DNA of 64,000 nt. It comes from Ptiloglossa arizonensis. Taxonomy: Eukaryota > Arthropoda > Insecta > Hymenoptera > Colletidae. This document shows positions 18,076 to 36,200 of the stretch, piece after piece. The notes under the pieces were generated by a model. It had not been told where the DNA came from. It saw nothing but the letters and a program-made list of their open reading frames with translations, and did no database searches. Positions within the stretch are counted from its first letter, which is position 1, and each line of letters opens with the position of its first letter. The position numbers and the translations under genes are program-made. Location of the stretch: the NCBI RefSeq assembly GCF_051014685.1, contig NW_027479448.1:58892-122891 (forward strand), written 5' to 3'.

Positions 18076-20686
18076 AACGTATAACGTATAACGTATAACG
18101 TATAACGTATAACGTATAACGTATAACGTATAACGTATAACGTACAACGTATAACGTATAACGTATAACGTATAACGCATAACGTATAACGTATAACCTA
18201 TAACGTATAACGGATAACGTATAACGTATATCGTATAAGGTATAACGTATAACGTATAACGTATAGCGTATAACGTATAACGCGTAACGAAGAACGTATA
18301 ACGAATAACGTAAAACGTATAACGTATTACATATTACATATAACGTATAACGTGTATCGTATAACCTATGACGTATGACGTATAACGTATAACGCACAAC
18401 GTATAACGTATAACGTATAACGTATAACGTATAACGTATAACGTATAACGTATAACGTATAACGTATAACGTATAACGTATAACGTATAACGTATAACGT
18501 ATAACGTATAACGTATAACGTATAACGTATAACGTATAACGTATAACGTATAACGTATAACGTATAACGTATATCGTATAACGTATAACGTATAATGTAT
18601 AACGTATAACGTATAACGTATAACGTATAACGTACAACGTATAACGTATAACGTACGACGTATAACGTATAACGTACAACGTATAACGTATAACGTATAA
18701 CGTACAACGCGTAAAGCATAACGTATAACGTACAACGTATAACTCATAACGTATAACGTATAACGCAAAACGTATAACTTATAACGTATAACGTATAACG
18801 TATAACGTATAACGTATAACGTGTAACGTATAACGTATAACGTATAACGTATAACGTATAACGTATAACGTATAACGTATTACGTATAACTTATAACGTA
18901 TAACGTATAACGTATAACGTATAACGTATAACGTATAACGTATAACGTATAACGTATAGCGTATAACGCGTAACGAAGACCGTATAACGAATAACTTAAA
19001 AGGTATAACGTATAACGTATAACGTATAACGTATTACGTATAACGTATAACGTATAACGTATAACGTATAACGTATAACGTATAACGTATAACGTATAAC
19101 GTATAACGTATAACGTATAACGTATAACGTATAACGTATAACGTATAACGTATAACGTATAACGTATAACGTATAACGTATAACGTATAACGTATAACGT
19201 ATAACGTATAACGTATAACGTATAACGTATAACGTATAACGTATAACGTATAACGTATAACGTATAACGTATAACGTATAACGTATAACGTATAACGTAT
19301 AACGTTTAACGTATAACGCGAAACGAAGAACGTATAACGAATAACGTATAACGTATAACGTATAACGTATAACTTATAACGTATAACGTATAACGCGAAA
19401 CGAAGAACGTATAACGAATAACGTAAAACGTATAACTTATTACATACTACGTATAACGTTTAACGTGTATCGTATAACCTATGACGTATAACGTATAACG
19501 TATAACGTATAACGTATAACGTATAACGTATAACGTATAACCTATAACGTATAACGGATAACGTATAACGTATATCGTATAAGGTATAACGTATAACGTA
19601 TAACGTATAACGTATAACGTATAACGTATAACGTATAACGTATAACGCGTAACGAAGAACGTATAACGAATAACGTAAAACGTATAACGTATTACATATT
19701 ACATATAACGTATAACGTGTATCGTATAACCTATGACGTATGACGTATAACGTATAACGCACAACGTATAACGTATAACGTATAACGTATAACGTATAAC
19801 GTATAACGTATAACGTATAACGTATAACGTATAACGTATAACGTATAACGTATAACGTATAACGTATAACGTATAACGTATAACGTATAACGTATAACGT
19901 ATAACGTATAACGTATATCGTATAACGTATAACGTATAACGTATTACGTATAACGTATAACGTATAACGTATAACGTATAACGTATAACGTATAACGTAT
20001 AACGTATAACGTATAACGTATAACGTATAACGTATAACGTATAACGTATAACGTATAACGTATAACGTATAACGTATAACGTATAACGTATAACGTATAA
20101 CGTATAACGTATAACGTATAACGTATAACGTATAACGTATAACGTATAACGTGTATCGTATAACCTATGACGTATGACGTATAACGTATAACGCACAACG
20201 TATAACGTATAACGTATAACGTATAACGTATAACGTATAACGTATAACGTATAACGTATAACGTATAACGTATAACGTATAACGTATAACGTATAACGTA
20301 TAACGTATAACGTATAACGTATAACGTATAACGTATAACGTATAACGTATAACGTATAACGTATAACGTATAACGTATAACGTATAACGTCTAACGTATA
20401 ACGTATAACGTATAACGTATAACGTATAACGTTTAACGTATAACGCGAAACGAAGAACGTATAACGAATAACGTAAAACGTATAACGTATTACATATTAC
20501 GTATAACGTTTAACGTGTATCGTATAACCTATGACGTATAACGTATTACGTATAACGTATAACGTATAACGTATAACGTATAACATATAACGTATAAAGT
20601 ATAACGTATAACGTATAACGTATAACGTATAACGTATAACGTATAACGTGTAACGTATAACGTTTAACGTATAACGTATAGCGTAT
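18076..20686. repeat. 2611-bp tandem duplication, copy 1
   Basis: Every variant monomer I compared here recurs 2611 bp (373 x 7) downstream, including TACAACG at 18143 and 20754. The match ends at the TATAGCG variant near 20686, where copy 2 begins directly. The breakpoint is ambiguous by some tens of bases. Confidence 0.75.
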
Positions 20687-23297
20687 AACGTATAACGTAT
20701 AACGTATAACGTATAACGTATAACGTATAACGTATAACGTATAACGTATAACGTACAACGTATAACGTATAACGTATAACGTATAACGCATAACGTATAA
20801 CGTATAACCTATAACGTATAACGGATAACGTATAACGTATATCGTATAAGGTATAACGTATAACGTATAACGTATAGCGTATAACGTATAACGCGTAACG
20901 AAGAACGTATAACGAATAACGTAAAACGTATAACGTATTACATATTACATATAACGTATAACGTGTATCGTATAACCTATGACGTATGACGTATAACGTA
21001 TAACGCACAACGTATAACGTATAACGTATAACGTATAACGTATAACGTATAACGTATAACGTATAACGTATAACGTATAACGTATAACGTATAACGTATA
21101 ACGTATAACGTATAACGTATAACGTATAACGTATAACGTATAACGTATAACGTATAACGTATAACGTATAACGTATAACGTATATCGTATAACGTATAAC
21201 GTATAATGTATAACGTATAACGTATAACGTATAACGTATAACGTACAACGTATAACGTATAACGTACGACGTATAACGTATAACGTACAACGTATAACGT
21301 ATAACGTATAACGTACAACGCGTAAAGCATAACGTATAACGTACAACGTATAACTCATAACGTATAACGTATAACGCAAAACGTATAACTTATAACGTAT
21401 AACGTATAACGTATAACGTATAACGTATAACGTGTAACGTATAACGTATAACGTATAACGTATAACGTATAACGTATAACGTATAACGTATTACGTATAA
21501 CTTATAACGTATAACGTATAACGTATAACGTATAACGTATAACGTATAACGTATAACGTATAACGTATAGCGTATAACGCGTAACGAAGACCGTATAACG
21601 AATAACTTAAAAGGTATAACGTATAACGTATAACGTATAACGTATTACGTATAACGTATAACGTATAACGTATAACGTATAACGTATAACGTATAACGTA
21701 TAACGTATAACGTATAACGTATAGCGTAGAACGTATAACGTATAACGTATAACGTATAACGTATAACGTATAACGTATAACGTATAACGTATAACGTATA
21801 ACGTATAACGTATAACGTATAACGTATAACGTATAACGTATAACGTATAACGTATAACGTATAACGTATAACGTATAACGTATAACGTATAACGTATAAC
21901 GTATAACGTATAACGTTTAACGTATAACGCGAAACGAAGAACGTATAACGAATAACGTATAACGTATAACGTATAACGTATAACTTATAACGTATAACGT
22001 ATAACGCGAAACGAAGAACGTATAACGAATAACGTAAAACGTATAACTTATTACATACTACGTATAACGTTTAACGTGTATCGTATAACCTATGACGTAT
22101 AACGTATAACGTATAACGTATAACGTATAACGTATAACGTATAACGTATAACCTATAACGTATAACGGATAACGTATAACGTATATCGTATAAGGTATAA
22201 CGTATAACGTATAACGTATAACGTATAACGTATAACGTATAACGTATAACGTATAACGCGTAACGAAGAACGTATAACGAATAACGTAAAACGTATAACG
22301 TATTACATATTACATATAACGTATAACGTGTATCGTATAACCTATGACGTATGACGTATAACGTATAACGCACAACGTATAACGTATAACGTATAACGTA
22401 TAACGTATAACGTATAACGTATAACGTATAACGTATAACGTATAACGTATAACGTATAACGTATAACGTATAACGTATAACGTATAACGTATAACGTATA
22501 ACGTATAACGTATAACGTATAACGTATATCGTATAACGTATAACGTATAACGTATTACGTATAACGTATAACGTATAACGTATAACGTATAACGTATAAC
22601 GTATAACGTATAACGTATAACGTATAACGTATAACGTATAACGTATAACGTATAACGTATAACGTATAACGTATAACGTATAACGTATAACGTATAACGT
22701 ATAACGTATAACGTATAACGTATAACGTATAACGTATAACGTATAACGTATAACGTATAACGTGTATCGTATAACCTATGACGTATGACGTATAACGTAT
22801 AACGCACAACGTATAACGTATAACGTATAACGTATAACGTATAACGTATAACGTATAACGTATAACGTATAACGTATAACGTATAACGTATAACGTATAA
22901 CGTATAACGTATAACGTATAACGTATAACGTATAACGTATAACGTATAACGTATAACGTATAACGTATAACGTATAACGTATAACGTATAACGTATAACG
23001 TCTAACGTATAACGTATAACGTATAACGTATAACGTATAACGTTTAACGTATAACGCGAAACGAAGAACGTATAACGAATAACGTAAAACGTATAACGTA
23101 TTACATATTACGTATAACGTTTAACGTGTATCGTATAACCTATGACGTATAACGTATTACGTATAACGTATAACGTATAACGTATAACGTATAACATATA
23201 ACGTATAAAGTATAACGTATAACGTATAACGTATAACGTATAACGTATAACGTATAACGTGTAACGTATAACGTTTAACGTATAACGTATAGCGTAT
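20687..23297. repeat. 2611-bp tandem duplication, copy 2
   Basis: This is the head-to-tail partner of 18076-20686. The copies are nearly identical. One private change is seen near 21721-21730 (TAGCGTAGAACG), where copy 1 has plain monomers. Such high identity over 2.6 kb implies a recent duplication, or alternatively an assembly duplication. Confidence 0.72.
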
Positions 23298-26200
23298 AAC
23301 GCGTAACGAAGAACGTATAACGAATAACTTAAAAGGTATAACGTATAACGTATAACGTATAACGTATTACGTATAACGTATAACGTATAACGTATAACGT
23401 ATAACGTATAACGTATAACGTATAACGTATAACGTATAACGTATAACGTATAACGTATAACGTATAACGTATAACGTATAACGTATAACGTATAACGTAT
23501 AACGTATATCGTATAACGTATAACGTATAACGTATAACGTAAAACGTATAACGTATAACGCGTAACGAAGAACGTATAACGAATAACTTAAAAGGTATAA
23601 CGTATAACGTATAACGTACAAAGTATAACGTATAACGTACGACGTATAACGTATAACGTACAACGTATAACGTATAACGTATAACGTACAACGTGTAAAG
23701 CATAACGTATAACGTACAACGTATATCGCATAACGTATAACGTATAACGTATAACGTATAACGTATAACGTATAACGTATAACGTATAACGTACAACGTA
23801 TAACGTATAACGTATAACGTATAACGCATAACGTATAACGTATAACCTATAACGTATAACGGATAACGTATAACGTATATCGTATAAGGTATAACGTATA
23901 ACGTATAACGTATAACGTATAACGCATAACGCGTAACGAAGAACGTATAACGAATAACGTAAAACGTATAACGTATTACATATTACATATAACGTATAAC
24001 GTGTATCGTATAACCTATGACGTATGACGTATAACGTATAACGCACAACGTATAACGTATAACGTATAACGTATAACGTATAACGTATAACGTATAACGT
24101 ATAACGTATAACGTATAACGTATAACGTATAACGTATAACGTATAACGTATAACGTATAACGTATAACGTATAACGTATAACGTATAACGTATAACGTAT
24201 AACGTATAACGTATAACGTATAACGTATAACGTATAACGTATAACGTATAACGTATAACGTATAACGTATATCGTATAACGTATAACGTATAACGTATAA
24301 CGTATAACGTATAACGTATAACGCGTAACGAAGAACGTATAACGAATAACTTAAAAGGTATAACGTATAACGTATAACGTACAAAGTATAACGTATAACG
24401 TACGACGTATAACGTATAACGTACAACGTATAACGTATAACGTATAACGTACAACGTGTAAAGCATAACGTATAACGTACAACGTATAACGCATAACGTA
24501 TAACGTATAACGTATAACGTATAACGTATAACGTATAACGTATAACGTATAACGTACAACGTATAACGTATAACGTATAACGTATAACGCATAACGTATA
24601 ACGTATAACCTATAACGTATAACGGATAACGTATAACGTATATCGTATAAGGTATAACGTATAACGTATAACGTATAACGTATAACGTATAACGCGTAAC
24701 GAAGAACGTATAACGAATAACGTAAAACGTATAACGTATTACATATTACATATAACGTATAACGTGTATCGTATAACCTATGACGTATGACGTATAACGT
24801 ATAACGCACAACGTATAACGTACAACGTATAACGTATAACGTATAACGTATAACGTATAACGTATAACGTATAACGTATAACGTATAACGTATAACGTAT
24901 AACGTATAACGTATAACGTATAACGTATAACGTATAACGTATAACGTATAACGTATAACGTATAACGTATAACGTATAACGTATATCGTATAACGTATAA
25001 CGTATAACGTATAACGTATAACGTATAACGTATAACGTATAACGTACAACGTATAACGTATAACGTACGATGTATAACGTATAACGTACAACGTATAACG
25101 TATAACGTATAACGTACAACGTGTAAAGCATAACGTATAACGTACAACGTATAACTCATAACGTATAACGTATAACGCATAACGTATAACTTATAACGTA
25201 TAACGTATAACGTATAACGTATAACGTATAACGTATAACGTATTACGTATAACTTATAACGTATAACGTATAACGTATAACGTATAACGTATAACGTATA
25301 ACGTATAACGTATAACGTATAACGTATAACGTATAACGTATAACGTATAACGTATAACGTGTATCGTATAACCTATGACGTATGACGTATAACGTATAAC
25401 GCACAACGTATAACGTAGAACGTATAACGTATAACGTATAACGTATAACGTATAACGTATAACGTATAACGTATAACGTATAACGTATAACGTATAACGT
25501 ATAACGTATAACGTATAACGTATAACGTATAACGTATAACGTATAACGTATAACGTATAACGTATAACGTATAACGTATAACGTATAACGTATAACGTAT
25601 AACGTATAACGTATAACGTATAACGTATAACGTATAACGTATAACGTATAACGTATAACGTATAACGTATAACGTATAACGTATAACGTATAACGTATAA
25701 CGTATAACGTATAACGTATAACGTATAACGTATAACGTATAACGTATAACGTATAACGTATAACCTATAACGTTTAACGTATAACGTATAGCGTATAACG
25801 CGTAACGAAGACCGTATAACGAATAACTTAAAAGGTATAACGTATAACGTATAACGTATAACGTATTACGTATAACGTATAACGTATAACGTATAACGTA
25901 TAACGTATAACGTATAACGTATAACGTATAACGTATAACCTATAACGTTTAACGTATAACGTATAGCGTATAACGCGTAACGAAGACCGTATAACGAATA
26001 ACTTAAAAGGTATAACGTATAACGTATAACGTATAACGTATTACGTATAACGTATAACGTATAACGTATAACGTATAACGTATAACGTATAACGTATAAC
26101 GTATAACGTATAACGTATAACGTATAACGTATAACGTATGACGTATAACGTATAACGCACAACGTATAACGTATAACGTATAACGTATAACGTATAACGT

Positions 26201-29200
26201 ATAACGTATAACGTATAACGTATAACGTATAACGTATAACGTATAACGTATAACGTATAACGTATAACGTATAACGTATAACGTACAACGTATAACGTAT
26301 AACGTATAACGTATAACGCATAACGTATAACGTATAACCTATAACGTATAACGGATAACGTATAACGTATATCGTATAAGGTATAACGTATAACGTATAA
26401 CGTATAGCGTATAACGTATAACGCGTAACGAAGAACGTATAACGAATAACGTAAAACGTATAACGTATTACATATTACATATAACGTATAACGTGTATCG
26501 TATAACCTATGACGTATGACGTATAACGTATAACGCACAACGTATAACGTATAACGTATAACGTATAACGTATAACGTATAACGTATAACGTATAACGTA
26601 TAACGTATAACGTATAACGTATAACGTATAACGTATAACGTATAACGTATAACGTATAACGTATAACGTATAACGTATAACGTATAACGTATAACGTATA
26701 TCGTATAACGTATAACGTATAATGTATAACGTATAACGTATAACGTATAACGTATAACGTACAACGTATAACGTATAACGTACGACGTATAACGTATAAC
26801 GTACAACGTATAACGTATAACGTATAACGTACAACGCGTAAAGCATAACGTATAACGTACAACGTATAACTCATAACGTATAACGTATAACGCATAACGT
26901 ATAACTTATAACGTATAACGTATAACGTATAACGTATAACGTATAACGTGTAACGTATAACGTATAACGTATAACGTATAACGTATAACGTATAACGTAT
27001 AACGTATTACGTATAACTTATAACGTATAACGTATAACGTATAACGTATAACGTATAACGTATAACGTATAACGTATAACGTATAACGTATAACGTATAA
27101 CGTATAACGTATAACGTATAACGTGTATCGTATAACCTATGACGTATGACGTATAACGTATAACGCACAACGTATAACGTATAACGTATAACGTATAACG
27201 TATAACGTATAACGTATAACGTATAACGTATAACGTATAACGTATAACGTATAACGTATAACGTATAACGTATAACGTATAACGTATAACGTATAACGTA
27301 TAACCTATAACGTATAACGTATAACGTATAACGTATAACGTATAACGTATAACGTATAACGTATAACGTATAACGTATAACGTATAACGTATAACGTATA
27401 ACCTATAACGTTTAACGTATAACGTATAGCGTATAACGCGTAACGAAGACCGTATAACGAATAACTTAAAAGGTATAACGTATAACGTATAACGTATAAC
27501 GTATTACGTATAACGTATAACGTATAACGTATAACGTATAACGTATAACGTATAACGTATAACGTATAACGTATAACGTATAACGTATAACGTATAACGT
27601 ATAACGTATAACGTATAACGTATAACGTATAACGTATAACGTATAACGTATAACGTATAACGTATAACGTATAACGTTTAACGTATAACGCGAAACGAAG
27701 AACGTATAACGAATAACGTATAACGTATAACGTATAACGTATAACTTATAACGTATAACGTATAACGCGAAACGAAGAACGTATAACGAATAACGTAAAA
27801 CGTATAACTTATTACATACTACGTATAACGTTTAACGTGTATCGTATAACCTATGACGTATAACGTATAACGTATAACGTATAACGTATAACGTATAACG
27901 TATAACGTATAACCTATAACGTATAACGGATAACGTATAACGTATATCGTATAAGGTATAACGTATAACGTATAACGTATAACGTATAACGTATAACGTA
28001 TAACGTATAACGTATAACGCGTAACGAAGAACGTATAACGAATAACGTAAAACGTTTAACGTATTACATATTACATATAACGTATAACGTGTATCGTATA
28101 ACCTATGACGTATGACGTATAACGTATAACGCACAACGTATAACGTATAACGTATAACGTACGACGTATAACGTATAACGTATAACGTACAACGTATAAC
28201 GTATAACGTATAACGTACAACGTGTAAAGCATAACGTATAACGTACAACGTATATCGCATAACGTATAACGTATAACGTATAACGTATAACGTATAACGT
28301 ATAACGTATAACGTATAACGTACAACGTATAACGTATAACGTATAACGTATAACGCATAACGTATAACGTATAACCTATAACGTATAACGGATAACGTAT
28401 AACGTATATCGTATAAGGTATAACGTATAACGTATAACGTATAACGTATAACGCATAACGCGTAACGAAGAACGTATAACGAATAACGTAAAACGTATAA
28501 CGTATTACATATTACATATAACGTATAACGTGTATCGTATAACCTATGACGTATGACGTATAACGTATAACGCACAACGTATAACGTATAACGTATAACG
28601 TATAACGTATAACGTATAACGTATAACGTATAACGTATAACGTATAACGTATAACGTATAACGTATAACGTATAACGTATAACGTATAACGTATAACGTA
28701 TAACGTATAACGTATAACGTATAACGTATAACGTATAACGTATAACGTATAACGTATAACGTATAACGTATAACGTATAACGTATAACGTATATCGTATA
28801 ACGTATAACGTATAACGTATAACGTATAACGTATAACGTATAACGCGTAACGAAGAACGTATAACGAATAACTTAAAAGGTATAACGTATAACGTATAAC
28901 GTACAAAGTATAACGTATAACGTACGACGTATAACGTATAACGTACAACGTATAACGTATAACGTATAACGTACAACGTGTAAAGCATAACGTATAACGT
29001 ACAACGTATAACGCATAACGTATAACGTATAACGTATAACGTATAACGTATAACGTATAACGTATAACGTATAACGTACAACGTATAACGTATAACGTAT
29101 AACGTATAACGCATAACGTATAACGTATAACCTATAACGTATAACGGATAACGTATAACGTATATCGTATAAGGTATAACGTATAACGTATAACGTATAA

Positions 29201-32200
29201 CGTATAACGTATAACGCGTAACGAAGAACGTATAACGAATAACGTAAAACGTATAACGTATTACATATTACATATAACGTATAACGTGTATCGTATAACC
29301 TATGACGTATGACGTATAACGTATAACGCACAAACGTATAACGTACAACGTATAACGTATAACGTATAACGTATAACGTATAACGTATAACGTATAACGT
29401 ATAACGTATAACGTATAACGTATAACGTATACCGTATAACGTATAACGTATAACGTATAACGTATAACGTATAACGTATAACGTATAACGCATAACGTAT
29501 AACGTATATCGTATAACGTATAACGTATAACGTATAACGTATAACGTATAACGTATAACGTATAACGTACAACGTATAACGTATAACGTACGATGTATAA
29601 CGTATAACGTACAACGTATAACGTATAACGTATAACGTACAACGTGTAAAGCATAACGTATAACGTACAACGTATAACTCATAACGTATAACGTATAACG
29701 CATAACGTATAACTTATAACGTATAACGTATAACGTATAACGTATAACGTATAACGTATTACGTATAACTTATAACGTATAACGTATAACGTATAACGTA
29801 TAACGTATAACGTATAACGTATAACGTATAACGTATAACGTATAACGTATAACGTATAACGTATAACGTATAACGTATAACGTGTATCGTATAACCTATG
29901 ACGTATGACGTATAACGTATAACGCACAACGTATAACGTAGAACGTATAACGTATAACGTATAACGTATAACGTATAACGTATAACGTATAACGTATAAC
30001 GTATAACGTATAACGTATAACGTATAACGTATAACGTATAACGTATAACGTATAACGTATAACGTATAACGTATAACGTATAACGTATAACGTATAACGT
30101 ATAACGTATAACGTATAACGTATAACGTATAACGTATAACGTATAACGTATAACGTATAACGTATAACGTATAACGTATAACGTATAACGTATAACGTAT
30201 AACGTATAACGTATAACGTATAACGTATAACGTATAACGTATAACGTATAACGTATAACCTATAACGTTTAACGTATAACGTATAGCGTATAACGCGTAA
30301 CGAAGACCGTATAACGAATAACTTAAAAGGTATAACGTATAACGTATAACGTATAACGTATTACGTATAACGTATAACGTATAACGTATAACGTATAACG
30401 TATAACGTATAACGTATAACGTATAACGTATAACCTATAACGTTTAACGTATAACGTATAGCGTATAACGCGTAACGAAGACCGTATAACGAATAACTTA
30501 AAAGGTATAACGTATAACGTATAACGTATAACGTATTACGTATAACGTATAACGTATAACGTATAACGTATAACGTATAACGTATAACGTATAACGTATA
30601 ACGTATAACGTATAACGTATAACGTATAACGTATGACGTATAACGTATAACGCACAACGTATAACGTATAACGTATAACGTATAACGTATAACGTATAAC
30701 GTATAACGTATAACGTATAACGTATAACGTATAACGTACAACGTATAACGTATAACGTATAACGTATAACGCATAACGTATAACGTATAACGTATAACGT
30801 ATAACGTATAACGTATAACGTATAACGTATAACGTATAACGTATAACGTATAACGTATAACGTATAACGTATAACGTATAACGTATAACGTATAACGTAT
30901 AACGTATAACGTATAACGTATAACGTATAACGTATAACGTATAACGTATAACGTATAACGTATAACGTATAACGTATAACGTATAACGTATAACGTATAA
31001 CGTATAACGTATAACGTATAACGTATAACGTATAACGTATAACGTATAACGTATAACGCGAAACGAAGAACGTATAACGAATAACGTAAAACGTATAACT
31101 TATTACATATTACGTATAACGTTTAACGTGTATCGTATAACCTATGACGTATAACGTATAACGTATAACGTATAACGTATAACGTATAACGTATAACGTA
31201 TAACCTATAACGTATAACGGATAACGTATAACGTATATCGTATAAGGTATAACGTATAACGTATAACGTATAACGTATAACGTATAACGTATAACGTATA
31301 ACGTATAACGTATAACGCGTAACGAAGAACGTATAACGAATAACGTAAAACGTATAACGTATTACATATTACATATAACGTATAACGTGTATCGTATAAC
31401 CTATGACGTATGACGTATAACGTATAACGCACAACGTATAACGTATAACGTATAACGTATAACGTATAACGTATAACGTATAACGTATAACGTATAACGT
31501 ATAACGTATAACGTATAACGTATAACGTATAACGTATAACGTATAACGTATAACGTATAACGTATAACGTATAACGTATATCGTATAACGTATAACGTAT
31601 AACGTATAACGTATAACGTATAACGTATAACGTATAACGTATAACGTATAACGTATAACGTATAACGTATAACGTATAACGTATAACGTATAACGTATAA
31701 CGTATAACGTATAACGTATAACGTATAACGTATAACGTATAACGTATAACGTATAACGTATAACGTATAACGTATAACGTTTAACGTATAACGTATAACG
31801 TATAACGTATAACGTATAACGTATAACGTATAACGTATAACGTATAACGTATAACGTTTGACGTATAACGTATAACGTATAACGTATAACATAGAACGTA
31901 TAACGTATAACGTATAACGTATAACGTATAACGTATAACGTATAACGTATAACGTATAACGTATAACGTATAACGTATAACGTATAACGTATAACGTATA
32001 ACGTATAACGTATATCGTATAACGTATAACGTATAACGTATAACGTATAACGTCAAACGTATAACGCGTAACGAAGAACGTATAACGAATAACTTAAAAG
32101 GTATAACGTATAACGTATAACGTACAAAGTATAACGTATAACGTACGACGTATAACGTATAACGTACAACGTATAACGTATAACGTATAACGTACAACGT

Positions 32201-33293
32201 GTAAAGCATAACGTATAACGTACAACGTATAACGCATAACGTATAACGTATAACGTATAACGTATAACGTATAACGTATAACGTATAACGTATAACGTAT
32301 AACGTACAACGTATAACGTATAACGTATAACGTATAACGCATAACGTATAACGTATAACCTATAACGTATAACGGATAACGTATAACGTATATCGTATAA
32401 GGTATAACGTATAACGTATAACGTATAACGTATAACGTATAACGCGTAACGAAGAACGTATAACGAATAACGTAAAACGTATAACGTATTACATATTACA
32501 TATAACGTATAACGTGTATCGTATAACCTATGACGTATGACGTATAACGTATAACGCACAACGTATAACGTATAACGTATAACGTATAACGTATAACGTA
32601 CAACGTATAACGTATAACGTATAACGTATAACGCATAACGTATAACGTATAACCTATAACGTATAACGGATAACGTATAACGTATATCGTATAAGGTATA
32701 ACGTATAACGTATAACGTATAACGTATAACGTATAACGTATAACGTATAACGTATAACGTATAACGTATAACGTATAACGTATAACGTATAACGTATAAC
32801 GTATAACGTCTAACGTATAACGTATAACGTATAACGTATAACGTTTAACGTATAACGCGAAACGAAGAACGTATAACGAATAACGTAAAACGTATAACGT
32901 ATTACATATTACGTATAACGTTTAACGTGTATCGTATAACCTATGACGTATAACGTATAACGCATAACGTATAACGCATAACGTATAACGTATAACGTAT
33001 AACGTATAACGTATAACGTATAACGTATAACGTATAACGTATAACGTATAACGTATAACGTATAACGTATAACGTATTACGTATAACTTATAACGTATAA
33101 CGTATAACGTATAACGTATAACGTATAACGTATAACGTATAACGCATAACGTATAACGTATAACGTATAACGTATAACGTATAACGTATAACGTATAACG
33201 TATAACGTATAACGTATAACGTATAACGTATAACGTATAACGTATAACGTCTAACGTATAACGTATAACGTATAACGTATAACGTATAACGTA

Positions 33294-36200
33294 TAACTTA
33301 TAACGTATAACGTATAACGTATAACGTATATCGTATAACGTATAACGTATAACGTATAACGTATAACGTCAAACGTATAACGCGTAACGAAGAACGTATA
33401 ACGAATAACTTAAAAGGTATAACGTATAACGTATAACGTACAAAGTATAACGTATAACGTACGACGTATAACGTATAACGTACAACGTATAACGTATAAC
33501 GTATAACGTACAACGTGTAAAGCATAACGTATAACGTACAACGTATAACGCATAACGTATAACGTATAACGTATAACGTATAACGTATAACGTATAACGT
33601 ATAACGTATAACGTATAACGTACAACGTATAACGTATAACGTATAACGTATAACGCATAACGTATAACGTATAACCTATAACGTATAACGGATAACGTAT
33701 AACGTATATCGTATAAGGTATAACGTATAACGTATAACGTATAACGTATAACGTATAACGCGTAACGAAGAACGTATAACGAATAACGTAAAACGTATAA
33801 CGTATAACGAATAACGTAAAACGTATAACGTATTACATATTACATATAACGTATAACGTGTATCGTATAACCTATGACGTATGACGTATAACGTATAACG
33901 CACAACGTATAACGTATAACGTATAACGTATAACGTATAACGTATAACGTATAACGTATAACGTATAACGTATAACGTATAACGTATAACGTATAACGTA
34001 TAACGTATAACGTATAACGTATAACGTATAACGTATAACGTATAACGTATAACGTATAACGTATAACGTGTATCGTATAACCTATGACGTATGACGTATA
34101 ACGTATAACGCACAACGTATAACGTATAACGTATAACGTATAACGTATAACGTATAACGTATAACGTATAACGTATAACGTATAACGTATAACGTATAAC
34201 GTATAACGTATAACGTATAACGTATAACGTATAACGTATAACGTATAACGTATAACGTATAACGTATAACGTATAACGTATAACGTATAACGTATAACGT
34301 ATAACGTATAACGTATAACGTATAACGTATAACGTATAACGTATAACGTATAACGTATAACGTATAACGTATAACGTCTAACGTATAACGTATAACGTAT
34401 AACGTATAACGTATAACGTTTAACGTATAACGCGAAACGAAGAACGTATAACGAATAACGTAAAACGTATAACGTATTACATATTACGTATACCGTATAA
34501 CGTATAACGTATAACGTATAACGTATAACGTATATCGTATAACGTATAACGTATAACGTATAACGTAAAACGTATAACGTATAACGCGTAACGAAGAACG
34601 TATAACGAATAACTTAAAAGGTATAACGTATAACGTATAACGTACAAAGTATAACGTATAACGTACGACGTATAACGTATAACGTACAACGTATAACGTA
34701 TAACGTATAACGTACAACGTGTAAAGCATAACGTATAACGTACAACGTATAACGCATAACGTATAACGTATAACGTATAACGTATAACGTATAACGTATA
34801 ACGTATAACGTATAACGTACAACGTATAACGTATAACGTATAACGTATAACGCATAACGTATAACGTATAACCTATAACGTATAACGGATAACGTATAAC
34901 GTATATCGTATAAGGTATAACGTATAACGTATAACGTATAACGTATAACGTATAACGCGTAACGAAGAACGTATAACGAATAACGTAAAACGTATAACGT
35001 ATTACATATTACATATAACGTATAACGTGTATCGTATAACCTATGACGTATGACGTATAACGTATAACGCACAACGTATAACGTATAACGTATAACATAT
35101 AACGTATAACGTATAACGTATAACGTATAACGTATAACGTATAACGTATAACGTATAACGTGTAACGTATAACGTTTAACGTATAACGTATAGCGTATAA
35201 CGCGTAACGAAGAACGTATAACGAATAACTTAAAAGGTATAACGTATAACGTATAACGTATAACGTATTACGTATAACGTATAACGTATAACGTATAACG
35301 TATAACGTATAACGTATAACGTATAACGTATAACGTATAACGTATAACGTATAACGTATAACGTATAACGTATAACGTATAACGTATAACGTATAACGTA
35401 TATCGTATAACGTATAACGTATAACGTATGACGTAAAACGTATAACGTATAACGCGTAACGAAGAACGTATAACGAATAACTTAAAAGGTATAACGTATA
35501 ACGTATAACGTACAACGTGTAAAGCATAACGTATAACGTACAACGTATAACGCATAACGTATAACGTATAACGTATAACGTATAACGTCTAACGTATAAC
35601 GCATAACGTATAACGTATAACGTATAACGTATAACTTATAACTTATAACGTATAACGTGTAACGTATAACGTTTAACGTATAACGTATAGCGTATAACGC
35701 GTAACGAAGAACGTATAACGAATAACTTAAAAGGTATAACGTATAACGTATAACGTATAACGTATAACGTATAACGTATAACGTATAACGTATAACGTAT
35801 AACGTATTACGTATAACTTATAACGTATAACGTATAACGTATAACGTATAACGTATAACGTATAACGTATAACGCATAACGTATAACGTATAACGTATAA
35901 CGTATAACGTATAACGTATAACGTATAACGTATAACGTATAACGTATAACGTATAACGTATAACGTATAACGTATAACGTCTAACGTATAACGTATAACG
36001 TATAACGTATAACGTATAACGTATAACTTATAACGTATAACGTATAACGTATAACGTATATCGTATAACGTATAACGTATAACGTATAACGTATAACGTC
36101 AAACGTATAACGCGTAACGAAGAACGTATAACGAATAACTTAAAAGGTATAACGTATAACGTATAACGTACAAAGTATAACGTATAACGTACGACGTATA

